64,000 nt of DNA from Lachnospira multipara LB2003 (GCF_000702205.1 NZ_JNKW01000004.1:186001-250000), one strand, 5' to 3'. Shown: positions 37,001 to 45,368, numbered from the stretch's first letter. Translations and numbers: made by a program. The notes: generated by a model not told the origin, from the letters alone.

Positions 37001-38630
37001 TTGCCTCTAGCTCATCGCTTACTGTACCATTTGTTGTTGTGGCTGGTAAACGTCTTACTGCCTGCACCTTAAATTTATAAGTAGTGCCAACTGTTAAACC
37101 AGTTACTGTATATTCTGTATCAGTAATTGCATCTGCAGCAACAACATAATTTTCCCCATCTGTGCTATAAGAAACGATATAAGAATCAGCTTCCTTAACT
37201 TCTGTCCAGTCAATTAAAACTGTTCCATTACCTGTACTTGTTACTGAATTAATTGTTACATTTTCAAGTGGTAAAACAAAATCAACTTCTTTGCTTTCAC
37301 TAGTCTTATCTACTTCACCTTCACGATAAATGCTAACTGTTGCAGTATATGTTCCTGATGAACTAACTGTAAATGTCTTTGAACCTGTATTACCTTCCTT
37401 TAAATACTTACTTGTCTGAGATTCTCCAGTAGTATCTGTAAGTGTAACAACAGCTCCATCTGCTCCATTTGTTCCGATTAAAGCATCGAAATCAACTGTT
37501 ACTGTACCATCTCCATTATCTACTACATTTGTTACTGTAGGATTAGCAACTTCTGACCAATCTGCTCTTACTACTTCTGCTGCCTCACCTGAAGTTTCAG
37601 TAACTTCGATCTTAAAAATGTAATTATTGTTTTCTAAACCACCTAATGCATATGTTCCTGCTTCACTTAATGTTAGTGTTGAAACACATGCTGCATTCTT
37701 AGCTAATGTCTCTGATGTCTGTGCTGCAACTTTTCCACTTGATAGGTTGTAGATTGCCATGCTTCTATTATCATCTCCGCCTTCTGCCCACCAAATCTTT
37801 ACTGTTGCACTTGCACTTGTTTTAAAGCTTACATAATTCTTTCCTGCTTCTATATCTGCTTTTCCACCAAAGTTTAATCTCTGTCCTGATGTATATTCAT
37901 CATCAAATGTCTTTGAACTTGAATCAATCTTTGTCTTTGAACTTGCAACTATTGTGAAATAGTCATCATATGCAATTTCTTGTCCATCTGTATAAGTACC
38001 TGCAGCTGTTGCTTTAAGTGTTGATGTTTCAAATGTATTAACTGTTGATGTAACAGTTGGTGTTTCAGTAACCTCAATCTTAAAAATGTAATTGTTGTTT
38101 TCTAAACCACCTAATGCATATGTTCCTGCTTCACTTAATGTAAGTGTTGAAACACATGCTGCATTCTTAGCTAATGTCTCTGATGTCTGTGATGCAACTT
38201 CTCCATTTGATAGGTTGTAAATTGCCATGCTTCTATTGTCTTCTCCGCCTTCTGCCCACCAAATCTTTACTGTTGCACTTGCACTTGTTTTAAAGCTTAC
38301 ATAGTTCTTTGCTGCTTCTATATCTGCCTTTCCACCAAAGTTTAATCTCTGTCCTGATGTATATTCATCGTCAAATGTCTTTGAACTTGAATCAATCTTT
38401 GTCTTTGAACTTGCAACTATTGTGAAATAGTCATCATATGTAATTTCTTGTCCATCTGTATAAGTACCTGCAGCTGTTGCTGTAAGTGTTGATGTTTCAA
38501 ATACATGAGTATTTGAACTATCCTCAGTGGCTCTTACACTCACAACTGAAAAATCAGTTGGCATAAGACCAACAACCATGAGAATTGCCATTGCGATTGA
38601 CATAATTCTCGCTCTCATCTTAGTCTTCAT
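34086..38630 (-). CDS. large secreted, surface-anchored pectate lyase (PL9)
   Basis: A 1514-residue modular lyase that cleaves de-esterified pectin by beta-elimination. A signal peptide (about 1-35) leads to two nearly identical 156-residue modules (about 40-350), two fibronectin-III-like modules (about 355-545) and a jelly-roll-like section (about 548-790). The PL9 parallel beta-helix starts near 928. Its calcium ligands are D1098 (DADGFAAK) and D1122, D1123 and D1126 (DDGWD), with the candidate catalytic lysine K1165 in GNGFKMGGDS; their spacing closely follows Pel9A as I recall it. A module shared with the pectinesterase (about 1359-1447), KTGDN, a hydrophobic helix and RKKKNA finish the protein. 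Confidence 0.9.
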   Translation of the reverse strand: MKTKMRARIMSIAMAILMVVGLMPTDFSVVSVRATEDSSNTHVFETSTLTATAAGTYTDGQEITYDDYFTIVASSKTKIDSSSKTFDDEYTSGQRLNFGGKADIEAAKNYVSFKTSASATVKIWWAEGGEDNRSMAIYNLSNGEVASQTSETLAKNAACVSTLTLSEAGTYALGGLENNNYIFKIEVTETPTVTSTVNTFETSTLKATAAGTYTDGQEIAYDDYFTIVASSKTKIDSSSKTFDDEYTSGQRLNFGGKADIEAGKNYVSFKTSASATVKIWWAEGGDDNRSMAIYNLSSGKVAAQTSETLAKNAACVSTLTLSEAGTYALGGLENNNYIFKIEVTETSGEAAEVVRADWSEVANPTVTNVVDNGDGTVTVDFDALIGTNGADGAVVTLTDTTGESQTSKYLKEGNTGSKTFTVSSSGTYTATVSIYREGEVDKTSESKEVDFVLPLENVTINSVTSTGNGTVLIDWTEVKEADSYIVSYSTDGENYVVAADAITDTEYTVTGLTVGTTYKFKVQAVRRLPATTTNGTVSDELEATKEAQTVWGTITYGNGANESNFTKVGDINKDGKVQLTAGKLTNGKLTGSGNNGKLVPASFDGLSFYYTSVPTDKNFTLRAKVNVDQWYLSNGQEGFGLMAADQLGGSGWNNSYMAVVSKSEYYADAEGKVTTDTTATKVTQKIGIASQEKTGLTKENLSEFEANNTAVIIANFKTSSYPLEQRYASSGNVIGNNVNSVTSEQNITEMYLTIQKNNTGYFVTYESVDGSYSVTKKYYDTEALSQIDSDSVYVGFFVSRFAQATFSDVTLNVIDKASDAPAEEQPVETIETVATIDSADSSNAANYELKFNANADGKAVVYQNGVEIANVDVKDGKQVVVNTVLNLGDNTFQVKYDPTDGYKPGEFKVMSSYDEKTLSQTVKYQAYTGDIIYVAPNANGVGTNEDPADLQTAIKFAQPGQTIVVKEGTYSYNHTLTIPRGTNGTSEKEITLVADENATTRPVISGENASGHAMEIAGDYWYIKGIDVTKSADGKDGIHLSGSHNTVDNVECYKNGNTGLQISRLSAADADKSTWPSYNYILNCTSYDNADHGYEDADGFAAKLTCGDGNVFDGCIAHNNADDGWDLFAKVQSGAIGVVTIKNSVAYANGYLSDGTNAGNGNGFKMGGDSMTGYHKLINCVAFDNKSKGIDSNSCPDIQISDSTSFNNEANNVALYTNTAANTDFSATGILSFRTENTDNGENFKLKGTQDTSKVYQATNYFWLTTDGESKDASKEVSADWFESVDTKMNYQTHVYKELPVTRNADGTINMNGLLVLTDKAAANTGATLNASTLTASKTIEVTGDVTTGLTKDNKEEDKGIVYEVLNGDGQTVVKGNSFVVRSAADFNKFVKVLVDGNEVDPANYTVTEGSTVVTFTPEYSSTLADGTHEVVIVSTDGEAKATITVASADNKEEVAADVANVANANTATNTSTSTFEQAKDNAKTGDNMMLVVYAAMMLVAGVAVLFTRKKKNA
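37594..38036 (-). repeat. second copy of a 468-bp in-gene tandem repeat
   Basis: This copy matches 38062-38504 with only scattered changes. The offset is exactly 468 bp (156 codons), so the reading frame is kept. It encodes the second N-terminal module of the pectate lyase. Confidence 0.9.
38062..38504 (-). repeat. first copy of a 468-bp in-gene tandem repeat
   Basis: The first N-terminal module of the lyase gene, nearly identical at the DNA level, including synonymous positions, to 37594-38036. This points to a recent duplication or ongoing gene conversion. Confidence 0.9.
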
Positions 38631-38723
38631 AGACCATTCCTCCCATAAAATATATAATCACTAAACTCCTGTTTATCAGCAATTCATTACGTCCCACGAT
38701 TACTTCTCCTGCTGATACTTGTC

Positions 38724-38753
38724 ATTATAGCTAAAATATGATTTTTACGTCAA
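38724..38753 (-). promoter_or_regulatory. sigma-A-type promoter of the pectate lyase gene
   Basis: On the minus strand TTGACG (38753-38748) and TATAAT (38729-38724) are separated by 18 bp. The predicted start is about 85 nt before the start codon. Confidence 0.8.
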
Positions 38754-38826
38754 CACAAAGCATTGTGTAATTTTCACTAAAATCTTCGCCTTTATATTGT
38801 TTATTTTGACATTTGTTCCAAAGCAT

Positions 38827-38854
38827 AGTACTAGAGTACTAGTTTTATAGTACT
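38827..38854. repeat. AGTACT-type 28-bp element, copy 1
   Basis: AGTACT occurs at 38827, 38835 and 38849. The same three-part layout recurs exactly 88 bp away. It lies about 75 bp upstream of the lyase -35 box. Confidence 0.6.
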
Positions 38855-38914
38855 TAAATATGAATTTTCCATTATTTTTTTGTTACTAAATTGTAAACAA
38901 AAAATGCCATTTTT

Positions 38915-38942
38915 AGTACCCTAGTACTAGCTTTATAATACT
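38915..38942. repeat. AGTACT-type 28-bp element, copy 2
   Basis: AGTACC, AGTACT and AATACT at 38915, 38923 and 38937 keep the 8-bp and 14-bp steps of copy 1; 23 of 28 positions agree. Confidence 0.6.
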
Positions 38943-39195
38943 TTAGTATCTATTTATTTGCTTGGAAACTTGTTGGTGGGTTTTATTTTCCTTTTAAAAA
39001 TTATGCCGTTTATACATATCTAACAATGATATTTTATTTTTCTTGTTTATCTTATGCAAATTATACATACAAATTTTTTCATTAGTTTCCTGTTATTTTA
39101 TTTTATAGTCCTTTTTGACCATGTTTTATCTTAATAATTTTCCTATTTTTATAGTCCTTTTGCTCTATTTATTTCTAAAAAATTGGGTTTTTAAC

Positions 39196-39232
39196 TGAAA
39201 AAGGCTTTCCCAAAACAGGGAAAGCCTTTTAT
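39196..39232 (-). terminator. intrinsic terminator after spoVG
   Basis: A 12-bp perfect stem (AAAGGCTTTCCC/GGGAAAGCCTTT) has a T run on the minus strand; it lies about 110 bp after the spoVG stop. Confidence 0.82.
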
Positions 39233-39341
39233 TCTTGAATGTTTGTGTCTTACAGCGCAAGTTGCTGTCACACACTATTAAGTTTTTACATTATACGTAA
39301 TGTGTGCCATTGCGGTTTAGCTACATTAGAATAATTACTAA

Positions 39342-39614
39342 TTACTCTTCAGCTGGTGTGTCGTCAGCTTTTTCATAAGCTTCGAGCACTAACTTCTGAA
39401 GGTTGTCTCTTGTGGCTGTATTGATTGGATGAGCAATATCTCTATATTCGCCATCTGTAGACTTTCTACTTGGCATAGCAATAAATAAGCCCTTTTCGCC
39501 TTCAATAACCTTAATATCATGTACAACAAACTCATCGTCAATTGTTACTGATACTACAGCCTTCATTTTGCCTTCTTTAGTAATCTTACGTACTCTTACG
39601 TCTGTAATATTCAT
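39342..39614 (-). CDS. spoVG: septation regulator SpoVG
   Basis: A 90-residue DNA/RNA-binding regulator conserved in Firmicutes. It begins [11 protein letters not shown] and contains [45 protein letters not shown], the family core. The frame extends 13 codons upstream, but AAGGGGTG lies just before the ATG at 39614 and the shorter form is the normal length. It stands alone between the pectinase region and glgD. Its targets in this organism are unknown. Confidence 0.95.
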   Translation of the reverse strand: MNITDVRVRKITKEGKMKAVVSVTIDDEFVVHDIKVIEGEKGLFIAMPSRKSTDGEYRDIAHPINTATRDNLQKLVLEAYEKADDTPAEE

Positions 39615-39863
39615 AAGCACCCCTTCTGCCGCAACTTTTTGTCGGCCTATCATATTAATATCCCTTCGTTACCTTTTCAAGGAACTTCTTATATATTGTT
39701 TATAACCTAATCTCTACTGCAATTAACTCCTCCCAAAATTAATTACAGATCAACTTGCTAGACCAGATTGTTAAACCACTAATAAGGTTTCTTGATTTAT
39801 TTACTAATCCGCGGGGTGCCTCTTTACGTTAGTCTAATCTTTCCACGAATTTTAGTAACCACA

Positions 39864-40979
39864 TTAATAATATAATGGACTATCCTCTATAACTATCTGA
39901 GGACCGTTCTCACCAACATACTTTGCGTTGGCCTTAATAGTACTGTTACTTTCTACGATACAATTTTCAATATAGGCATTATCACCAATATATGCATTAT
40001 TTAAGATAATAGAATTCTTTATTACTGCATTATTTCCTACATATATCTTCTTAAATAAGACAGAATTCTCTACTGTACCATTAACAATTGATCCACTAGA
40101 TACTAAGCTGTTCTTTACATTAGCACCAAAATTATACTTTGCTGGTGGTAAATCCTCAACCTTTGAGTAAACATCTGGATACTGTTTAAAGAAATAATCT
40201 CTAACATCCTTCTTTAAGAAATCCATATTTGTCTTATAATATGCATTTACTGTTGAAATGTTGCTCCAATATGTATCTAGTTTATATCCATATATTTTCT
40301 TTATGTTCTTATATCTAACTAGGATATCTCTTACAAATTCATGTCTGTCTTCTTCTGCTGCCTTTTCAAGCAATTCAATTAAAAGACGTCTTCTAATTAC
40401 ATAAATACCTGTCGAAACAGTTGATAGATTTGTCTCTAATGGCTTTTCTTCAATTTCAGTGATTCGTCCTTCATCTGTCATTGCAACAACGCCATAACGA
40501 CTAATTTCGCTTCTATCTTCAAGCTTCTTTACTACCATTGTAATATCAGCTTTTTTCTCGATATGGTATTCAAGTATCTTATTATAATCCATTTTGTAAA
40601 CTCCGTCACCTGACGCAATTACAACATATGGTTCATGGCTTGATTTAAGGAAATGTATATTCTGATAAATTGAATCAGCTGTTCCTCTATACCAATTACT
40701 GCTTTCTGCAGTTATTGTTGGTGTGAATACAAATAATCCACCCTGTTTTCTACCAAAATCCCACCACTTTGATGAACTCAAATGTGAATTAAGAGATCTT
40801 GCGTTGTACTGTGTAATAACAGCAACTTTTTGTATACGAGAATTAGACATATTGCTTAATGCAAAATCAATACCTCTATAACTACCGGCAATAGGCATTG
40901 CAGCAATCGCTCTTTTATTAGTTAATTCTCTCATCATTCTGTTGTTTCCGCCGGCTAAAATAATTCCTATCGCCTTCAT
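39864..40979 (-). CDS. glgD: GlgD, glucose-1-phosphate adenylyltransferase-related subunit
   Basis: A 371-residue paralogue of GlgC with a nucleotidyltransferase domain followed by left-handed beta-helix hexapeptides (IVNGTVENSVLFKKIYVGNNAVIKNS). The start LAGGNNRMMRELTNKRAIAAM has lost the G-x-G-x-R and KPA residues that GlgC uses for catalysis. It is therefore probably a regulatory partner forming a mixed enzyme with GlgC, as known for Firmicute GlgC/GlgD. Its ATG overlaps the glgC stop by one base (TAATG), indicating coupled translation. Confidence 0.92.
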   Translation of the reverse strand: MKAIGIILAGGNNRMMRELTNKRAIAAMPIAGSYRGIDFALSNMSNSRIQKVAVITQYNARSLNSHLSSSKWWDFGRKQGGLFVFTPTITAESSNWYRGTADSIYQNIHFLKSSHEPYVVIASGDGVYKMDYNKILEYHIEKKADITMVVKKLEDRSEISRYGVVAMTDEGRITEIEEKPLETNLSTVSTGIYVIRRRLLIELLEKAAEEDRHEFVRDILVRYKNIKKIYGYKLDTYWSNISTVNAYYKTNMDFLKKDVRDYFFKQYPDVYSKVEDLPPAKYNFGANVKNSLVSSGSIVNGTVENSVLFKKIYVGNNAVIKNSIILNNAYIGDNAYIENCIVESNSTIKANAKYVGENGPQIVIEDSPLYY

Positions 40980-42250
40980 TACTCTTCACCTGCCTTAACT
41001 AAATATCCACCACTTGCTAATTGATTATCTGTGTAATCAGAAGCAGTTGTTACACCTGAAATTGCACTGTTTTTACCAACCTTAATATTATCTGGTATTA
41101 CTGTGCATTCTCCTATAGTTACCAGGCCAGAGTTATAAATCTTTGGAAGCTTGATGTTCTCAGCTTCTTCCCCAACTCCAAGTTCTACGTTGTCTCCAAT
41201 GACTACGTCTTCTGCAATAATTGACTTGTTGATAATTGTATTCTTACCAATTTTAGTGTTGTTCATAATAATTGAATCATGTACTTCTGCACCTTCTTCT
41301 ATTATTACACCACTACCAATTACAGAATTAAATATTTTACCATATACTTCTGTACCATCGCCTATGATACTCTTCTCAATATAAGCATCTGATGCAATAT
41401 ACTGAGGTGGAATAGAATCATTACTTGTGTAAATCTTCCAAAATTCCTCGTATAGGTTAAATATAGGAATTATATCAATAAGTTCCATATTAGCTTCCCA
41501 ATATGAGCTTAAAGTTCCTACATCCTTCCAGTAGCCATTATATTCATACGCAAATATTCTCTTATTGCTATTAAAGCAATATGGAATAATGTGTTTACCA
41601 AAGTCACACTCTTGTTGATCTTTCAACTTAATAAGTGCATCCTTTAATACCTTCCAGCTAAAAATATAAATACCCATTGATGCTAAATTGCTCTTTGGAT
41701 TAGCTGGCTTTTCTTCAAATTCTGTTATCTTGTTATCACCGTCTGTTACAACGATACCGAATCTAGAAGCTTCCTCAATAGGAACCGGCATAGCTGCAAT
41801 TGTGACATCAGCATTATTTGCTTTATGATAATCAAGCATAATTTTATAATCCATCTTGTAAATATGGTCACCTGAAAGGATTAACACATATTCTGGATTA
41901 AATTGTTCCATATAATCTAAGTTCTGATAAATGGCATTGGCTGTACCTGTATACCATTCACTATTAGTACTCTTTTCATATGGTGGTAAAACCGTAACAC
42001 CTCCAACGTTACGATCCAAATCCCAAGGAATACCTATTCCTATATGGGTATTTAATCTTAGTGGTTGATACTGTGTCAACACACCTACTGTATCAATTCC
42101 CGAATTAATACAGTTACTTAGTGGAAAATCAATAATTCTATACTTTCCACCAAATGCTACTGCCGGCTTTGCGACCTTAGAAGTCAAAACACCCAGACGA
42201 CTTCCCTGGCCACCAGCAAGTAACATAGCTATCATCTCTTTCTTAATCAT
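40979..42250 (-). CDS. glgC: glucose-1-phosphate adenylyltransferase, catalytic subunit
   Basis: A 423-residue enzyme that makes ADP-glucose for glycogen synthesis. The catalytic start is [29 protein letters not shown], followed by [39 protein letters not shown] and [21 protein letters not shown]. The C-terminus is a left-handed beta-helix with [10 protein letters not shown]-type repeats. Intact active site, in contrast to GlgD encoded just after it. Other glycogen genes are not adjacent; the GH13 enzyme at 5793-7907 could act later in the same pathway. Confidence 0.96.
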   Translation of the reverse strand: MIKKEMIAMLLAGGQGSRLGVLTSKVAKPAVAFGGKYRIIDFPLSNCINSGIDTVGVLTQYQPLRLNTHIGIGIPWDLDRNVGGVTVLPPYEKSTNSEWYTGTANAIYQNLDYMEQFNPEYVLILSGDHIYKMDYKIMLDYHKANNADVTIAAMPVPIEEASRFGIVVTDGDNKITEFEEKPANPKSNLASMGIYIFSWKVLKDALIKLKDQQECDFGKHIIPYCFNSNKRIFAYEYNGYWKDVGTLSSYWEANMELIDIIPIFNLYEEFWKIYTSNDSIPPQYIASDAYIEKSIIGDGTEVYGKIFNSVIGSGVIIEEGAEVHDSIIMNNTKIGKNTIINKSIIAEDVVIGDNVELGVGEEAENIKLPKIYNSGLVTIGECTVIPDNIKVGKNSAISGVTTASDYTDNQLASGGYLVKAGEE

Positions 42251-42515
42251 GCTATCACCTCTGATGTAAATATTTCTACGGTTCTAGATAATAAAAGTAT
42301 AGCACAATATAATATTTAAGTAAAAACTTTTTCTCTATTATTTTCAGATAAATTTATTTTTTTTCGTAACATTTGTCTATATTTGCACAAATAAATTGTA
42401 ATTTGATATAAATAAGTATAATATAGAAAGAACTTGTCACTTTTTTGATAAGGAAAAATGATAATTTTTAATTTAACACTAGATTAAATAATATAGAAAG
42501 AAGGCACTTTTTATT

Positions 42516-43904
42516 ATGTACAAGATTGATTTTAAAAATCCAGTTTCTGTTCACTTTATTGGTATCGGCGGAATTAGCATGAGCGGACTTGCACAAATAT
42601 TGGTTAAGGAAGGCTTTAAAGTTTCTGGTTCTGATCAAGCATCATCTAATCTTACTAAGGATTTAGAGGCTGTAGGCTGTAGGATTTCTTATCCTCAGGC
42701 TAAGGAAAATATAACAGATGATATTGATGTTGTAGTTTATACTGCTGCCATTCATCCTGATAACCCTGAATTTATGGAAGCTAAGAACAAAAATATTCCT
42801 ATGTTAACAAGAGCTGAACTATTAGGTCAGATTATGCAAAACTACCCATCAGCAATTAATGTAGCTGGTACACATGGTAAGACAACAACAACATCTATGC
42901 TTACTGAAATTTTTATGGCTGCTAACACAGATCCAACAATTTCAGTTGGAGGTATTTTAAATAGTATCGGTGGTAATGTAAGAGTTGGTAGCTCAGACAT
43001 ATTTATTACAGAGGCCTGCGAATATACTAACAGTTTCTTATCATTTAACCCAACAACTAATATCATCTTAAATGTTAAAGCTGATCACCTTGATTTCTTC
43101 AAAGACTTAGATGATATTCGTCACTCATTTAAGCTTTTTGTTGAGAAATTACCTGACAATGTTGGTACATTAATTATTAACTCAGATATTGAAGATTACA
43201 CATATTTCTTTAAGGACAAGCATTGTCATGTTATTACATTTGGCTCTGATCCTTCTAAGTCAATGTATAGCGCTAAGGACATTACATATGATGAGTTTGG
43301 ATGCTGCACTTATACATTAATTAAAGATGGCGTTGATGTAGATAGTATTAAATTAAGCGTTCCTGGAATACACAATGTTTATAACTCTCTTGCTGCAATT
43401 GCTACAGCACAAAACGAAGGAATAGACTTAAGTTTCATTAAACAGGGCCTTTTAAACTTCACAGGAACTAACAGACGTTTCCAAAAGAAGGGCGAATTTA
43501 ACGGCGTAACTGTTATTGATGATTATGCACATCATCCAGATGAAATTGAGGCAACACTTGAATCAGCTAAGCATTATCCACATAAAACAACATGGTGCGT
43601 ATTCCAGCCACATACATATACAAGAACAAAATCCCTAATGGATGAATTCGCAACAGCACTTTCAAAGGCTGATAAAGTTGTTCTTGCTAAGATTTATGCA
43701 GCTAGAGAAACAGATGATTTAGGAATTAGCTCAGCAGATCTTGCCAATAAGATTAAAGCTTTAGGCAAAGAATGTTACTATATAGATACATTTGAAGGTA
43801 TTGAAGAATTTTTACAAAAAAATTGTATCAACGGTGACTTGTTGATAACTATGGGCGCCGGCGACATTGTAAAAGTTGGTGAAGACTTAGTAAATAACCA
43901 ATAA
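42516..43904 (+). CDS. murC: UDP-N-acetylmuramate--L-alanine ligase
   Basis: A 462-residue Mur ligase that adds L-alanine to UDP-MurNAc in peptidoglycan precursor synthesis. It begins with the UDP-binding HFIGIGGISMSGLAQIL. The ATP P-loop is GTHGKTTTTSML near residue 118. EACEY and NVKADHLDFF, then GTNRRFQKKG, and VIDDYAHHPDEI with FQPHTYTRTKSL complete the family pattern. An AGAAAGAAGG site precedes the ATG. It stands alone, divergent from glgC. Confidence 0.97.
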   Translation: MYKIDFKNPVSVHFIGIGGISMSGLAQILVKEGFKVSGSDQASSNLTKDLEAVGCRISYPQAKENITDDIDVVVYTAAIHPDNPEFMEAKNKNIPMLTRAELLGQIMQNYPSAINVAGTHGKTTTTSMLTEIFMAANTDPTISVGGILNSIGGNVRVGSSDIFITEACEYTNSFLSFNPTTNIILNVKADHLDFFKDLDDIRHSFKLFVEKLPDNVGTLIINSDIEDYTYFFKDKHCHVITFGSDPSKSMYSAKDITYDEFGCCTYTLIKDGVDVDSIKLSVPGIHNVYNSLAAIATAQNEGIDLSFIKQGLLNFTGTNRRFQKKGEFNGVTVIDDYAHHPDEIEATLESAKHYPHKTTWCVFQPHTYTRTKSLMDEFATALSKADKVVLAKIYAARETDDLGISSADLANKIKALGKECYYIDTFEGIEEFLQKNCINGDLLITMGAGDIVKVGEDLVNNQ

Positions 43905-43933
43905 ATTCACAATAGAACAAATTTTCAACAAAG

Positions 43934-44096
43934 TTATCCACATTATCCACAGAGCTTATGTTAATATCGAACTAAGTTTCTGTGGATTTTATTGTTTATA
44001 AACAGTTTTTTACAGGCCACTATCTACGGGCTTTACAGCCAATTGTGAAATAAATATCCACATTATCCACAATATCCACAATCAGAATGTGTATAG
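43934..44096. promoter_or_regulatory. DnaA-box cluster upstream of the dnaD-dnaI genes
   Basis: Three exact TTATCCACA boxes lie at 43934-43942, 43943-43951 and 44063-44071. ATATCCACA boxes at 44054-44062 and 44072-44080 differ by one base. TGTGGATTT (43981-43989) and TGTGTATAG (44088-44096) are reverse-strand near matches. Boxes are head-to-tail without gaps in one pair and one triplet. The surrounding DNA is AT-rich. The cluster ends about 10 bp before the -35 box of the dnaD promoter. Confidence 0.85.
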
Positions 44097-44107
44097 CTTG
44101 TCTACAT

Positions 44108-44135
44108 TTGCAAGTTAAAATTAGTGTGTTATAAT
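44108..44135 (+). promoter_or_regulatory. promoter of the dnaD gene
   Basis: TTGCAA at 44108-44113 and TATAAT at 44130-44135 with a 16-bp spacer, about 55 bp before the start codon. Confidence 0.75.
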
Positions 44136-44188
44136 CTGTGTGACTTAAAAGACAGTGGTCAAAACTTATAATAAAGAGGGAGTTTCAA

Positions 44189-45355
44189 ATGCATAATTTA
44201 ACTTTAACTACAGACTCTGACAACAACTATACTGCCGTTCCAGACATATTTATTGATAAATACATACCTAATGCTAATGGAGAATTCGTCAAGGTATATC
44301 TCTATCTTTTACGACTTCTTTCTAATAAGAACAATAACTTAAGCATCTCCTCTCTTGCAGATATATTTGAACAGACAGAATCAGACATAATAAGAGCTTT
44401 AAGATATTGGGATAAACAAGGTCTTCTTGATCTTGATTTTAATGGAAATGGTGTTATCTGCGGAATTACACTTAAAGATCTTAATAACAGATCTAATAAT
44501 ATTATTTCCCATGTATCTAGCGGTACTAACAACGGATATGATTTAAACATTTCCCTTAAGAAAAATACCGATAATATAACAGAAACTAAAGCTAAACCTG
44601 TGGCTGAATCTAATCCTATAGTTAAGAACAATGTAATCATTAGGCCATCTATGATTGCACCTACTAAAGAAAGACTTGCTCAACTAAATGATGAAGAGGA
44701 TTTTTCTCTCCTTATGTTTGGTATTCAGTCATACCTTGGTAGACCTCTTAAGCAGACAGAAAGTAATTTAGCTGCATACCTTTATGATGAATTTAAATTC
44801 TCATCATCACTTATAGATTATTTATTCTCTTATTGCATTCAGACAGGTCATACAGATATTAGATATATCGAAGCTACTGCCCTTGCGTGGAATGAGAAGA
44901 ATATTAAGACTATAGCAGAAGCTAAAGAAGAATCAACAAATCATAGCGATGTTACAGTAAGTGTTATAAAAGCTTTCGGATTACAGGGCAGAGACCTTGC
45001 TACATCTGAGAAAGAATATATCGAAAGATGGAACAACAATTATAATTTCTCACCAGAAATTATTTCTGAGGCATGTAATCGTACTATTATTAAGACTCAT
45101 GAAGCTAGCTTCCCTTATGCAGAGTCAATCTTAAAGGGCTGGTATGAGGCTGGCATTAAGTCATTAAATGATATTTCAAAACTAGATGCAGAATTTAATG
45201 CTAAGAAGGCTAGTAACTATAACAACGGAAGCTCGTCAAAGGTAACTAGTATGACTAATAAACAAGCTTCTAAGAACAAGACTAATAAATTCAACAATTT
45301 CCAACAAAGGGAATATTCTCAGGAATTCTACGATTCCTTATATGACAACATGTAA
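44189..45355 (+). CDS. dnaD: DnaD-domain primosome protein
   Basis: A 388-residue replication-initiation protein. Residues 1-110 resemble the winged-helix DnaD N-terminal domain (FVKVYLYLLRLLSNKNNNLSISSLADIFEQTESDIIRALRYWDKQGLLDL). Residues 175-250 and 255-345 are two DnaD/DnaB-C-type helical domains, each with a tyrosine-rich IRYIEATALAWNEKNI or YAESILKGWYEAGI signature. Longer than B. subtilis DnaD and with two C-domains, so it may combine DnaD and DnaB roles in loading the helicase. The next gene is a DnaI-like loader. Confidence 0.88.
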   Translation: MHNLTLTTDSDNNYTAVPDIFIDKYIPNANGEFVKVYLYLLRLLSNKNNNLSISSLADIFEQTESDIIRALRYWDKQGLLDLDFNGNGVICGITLKDLNNRSNNIISHVSSGTNNGYDLNISLKKNTDNITETKAKPVAESNPIVKNNVIIRPSMIAPTKERLAQLNDEEDFSLLMFGIQSYLGRPLKQTESNLAAYLYDEFKFSSSLIDYLFSYCIQTGHTDIRYIEATALAWNEKNIKTIAEAKEESTNHSDVTVSVIKAFGLQGRDLATSEKEYIERWNNNYNFSPEIISEACNRTIIKTHEASFPYAESILKGWYEAGIKSLNDISKLDAEFNAKKASNYNNGSSSKVTSMTNKQASKNKTNKFNNFQQREYSQEFYDSLYDNM

Positions 45356-45368
45356 TTATTGGTTATTT

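Larger units (their letters stand above)
38631..39341. other. 711-bp non-coding control region upstream of the pectate lyase
   Basis: Very AT-rich, with no credible gene. From the lyase outwards it holds the ribosome site GGGAGGA, a leader hairpin with a perfect TATCAGCA/TGCTGATA stem (about 38680-38715), the promoter (38724-38753), two 28-bp AGTACT-type elements (38827-38942), a pair of TTTTATAGTCCTTTT repeats (39101-39161) and the spoVG terminator (39196-39232). Confidence 0.7.

Noticed and set aside
37594-38504. CRISPR or mobile-element repeat
   Set aside because: The two units are long, adjacent, in frame and inside a coding module; they have no spacers or terminal inverted repeats.
29268-38630. 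LPXTG sortase anchors in the two pectinases
   Set aside because: No LPXTG occurs near either C-terminus; only TGDN precedes the hydrophobic helix. Reported as a separate possible motif instead.
43934-44096. Chromosomal origin (oriC)
   Set aside because: DnaA boxes are dense, but dnaA, dnaN and rpmH are absent from the neighbourhood, and I found no convincing unwinding element with DnaA-trio repeats. A regulatory or titration cluster fits better.
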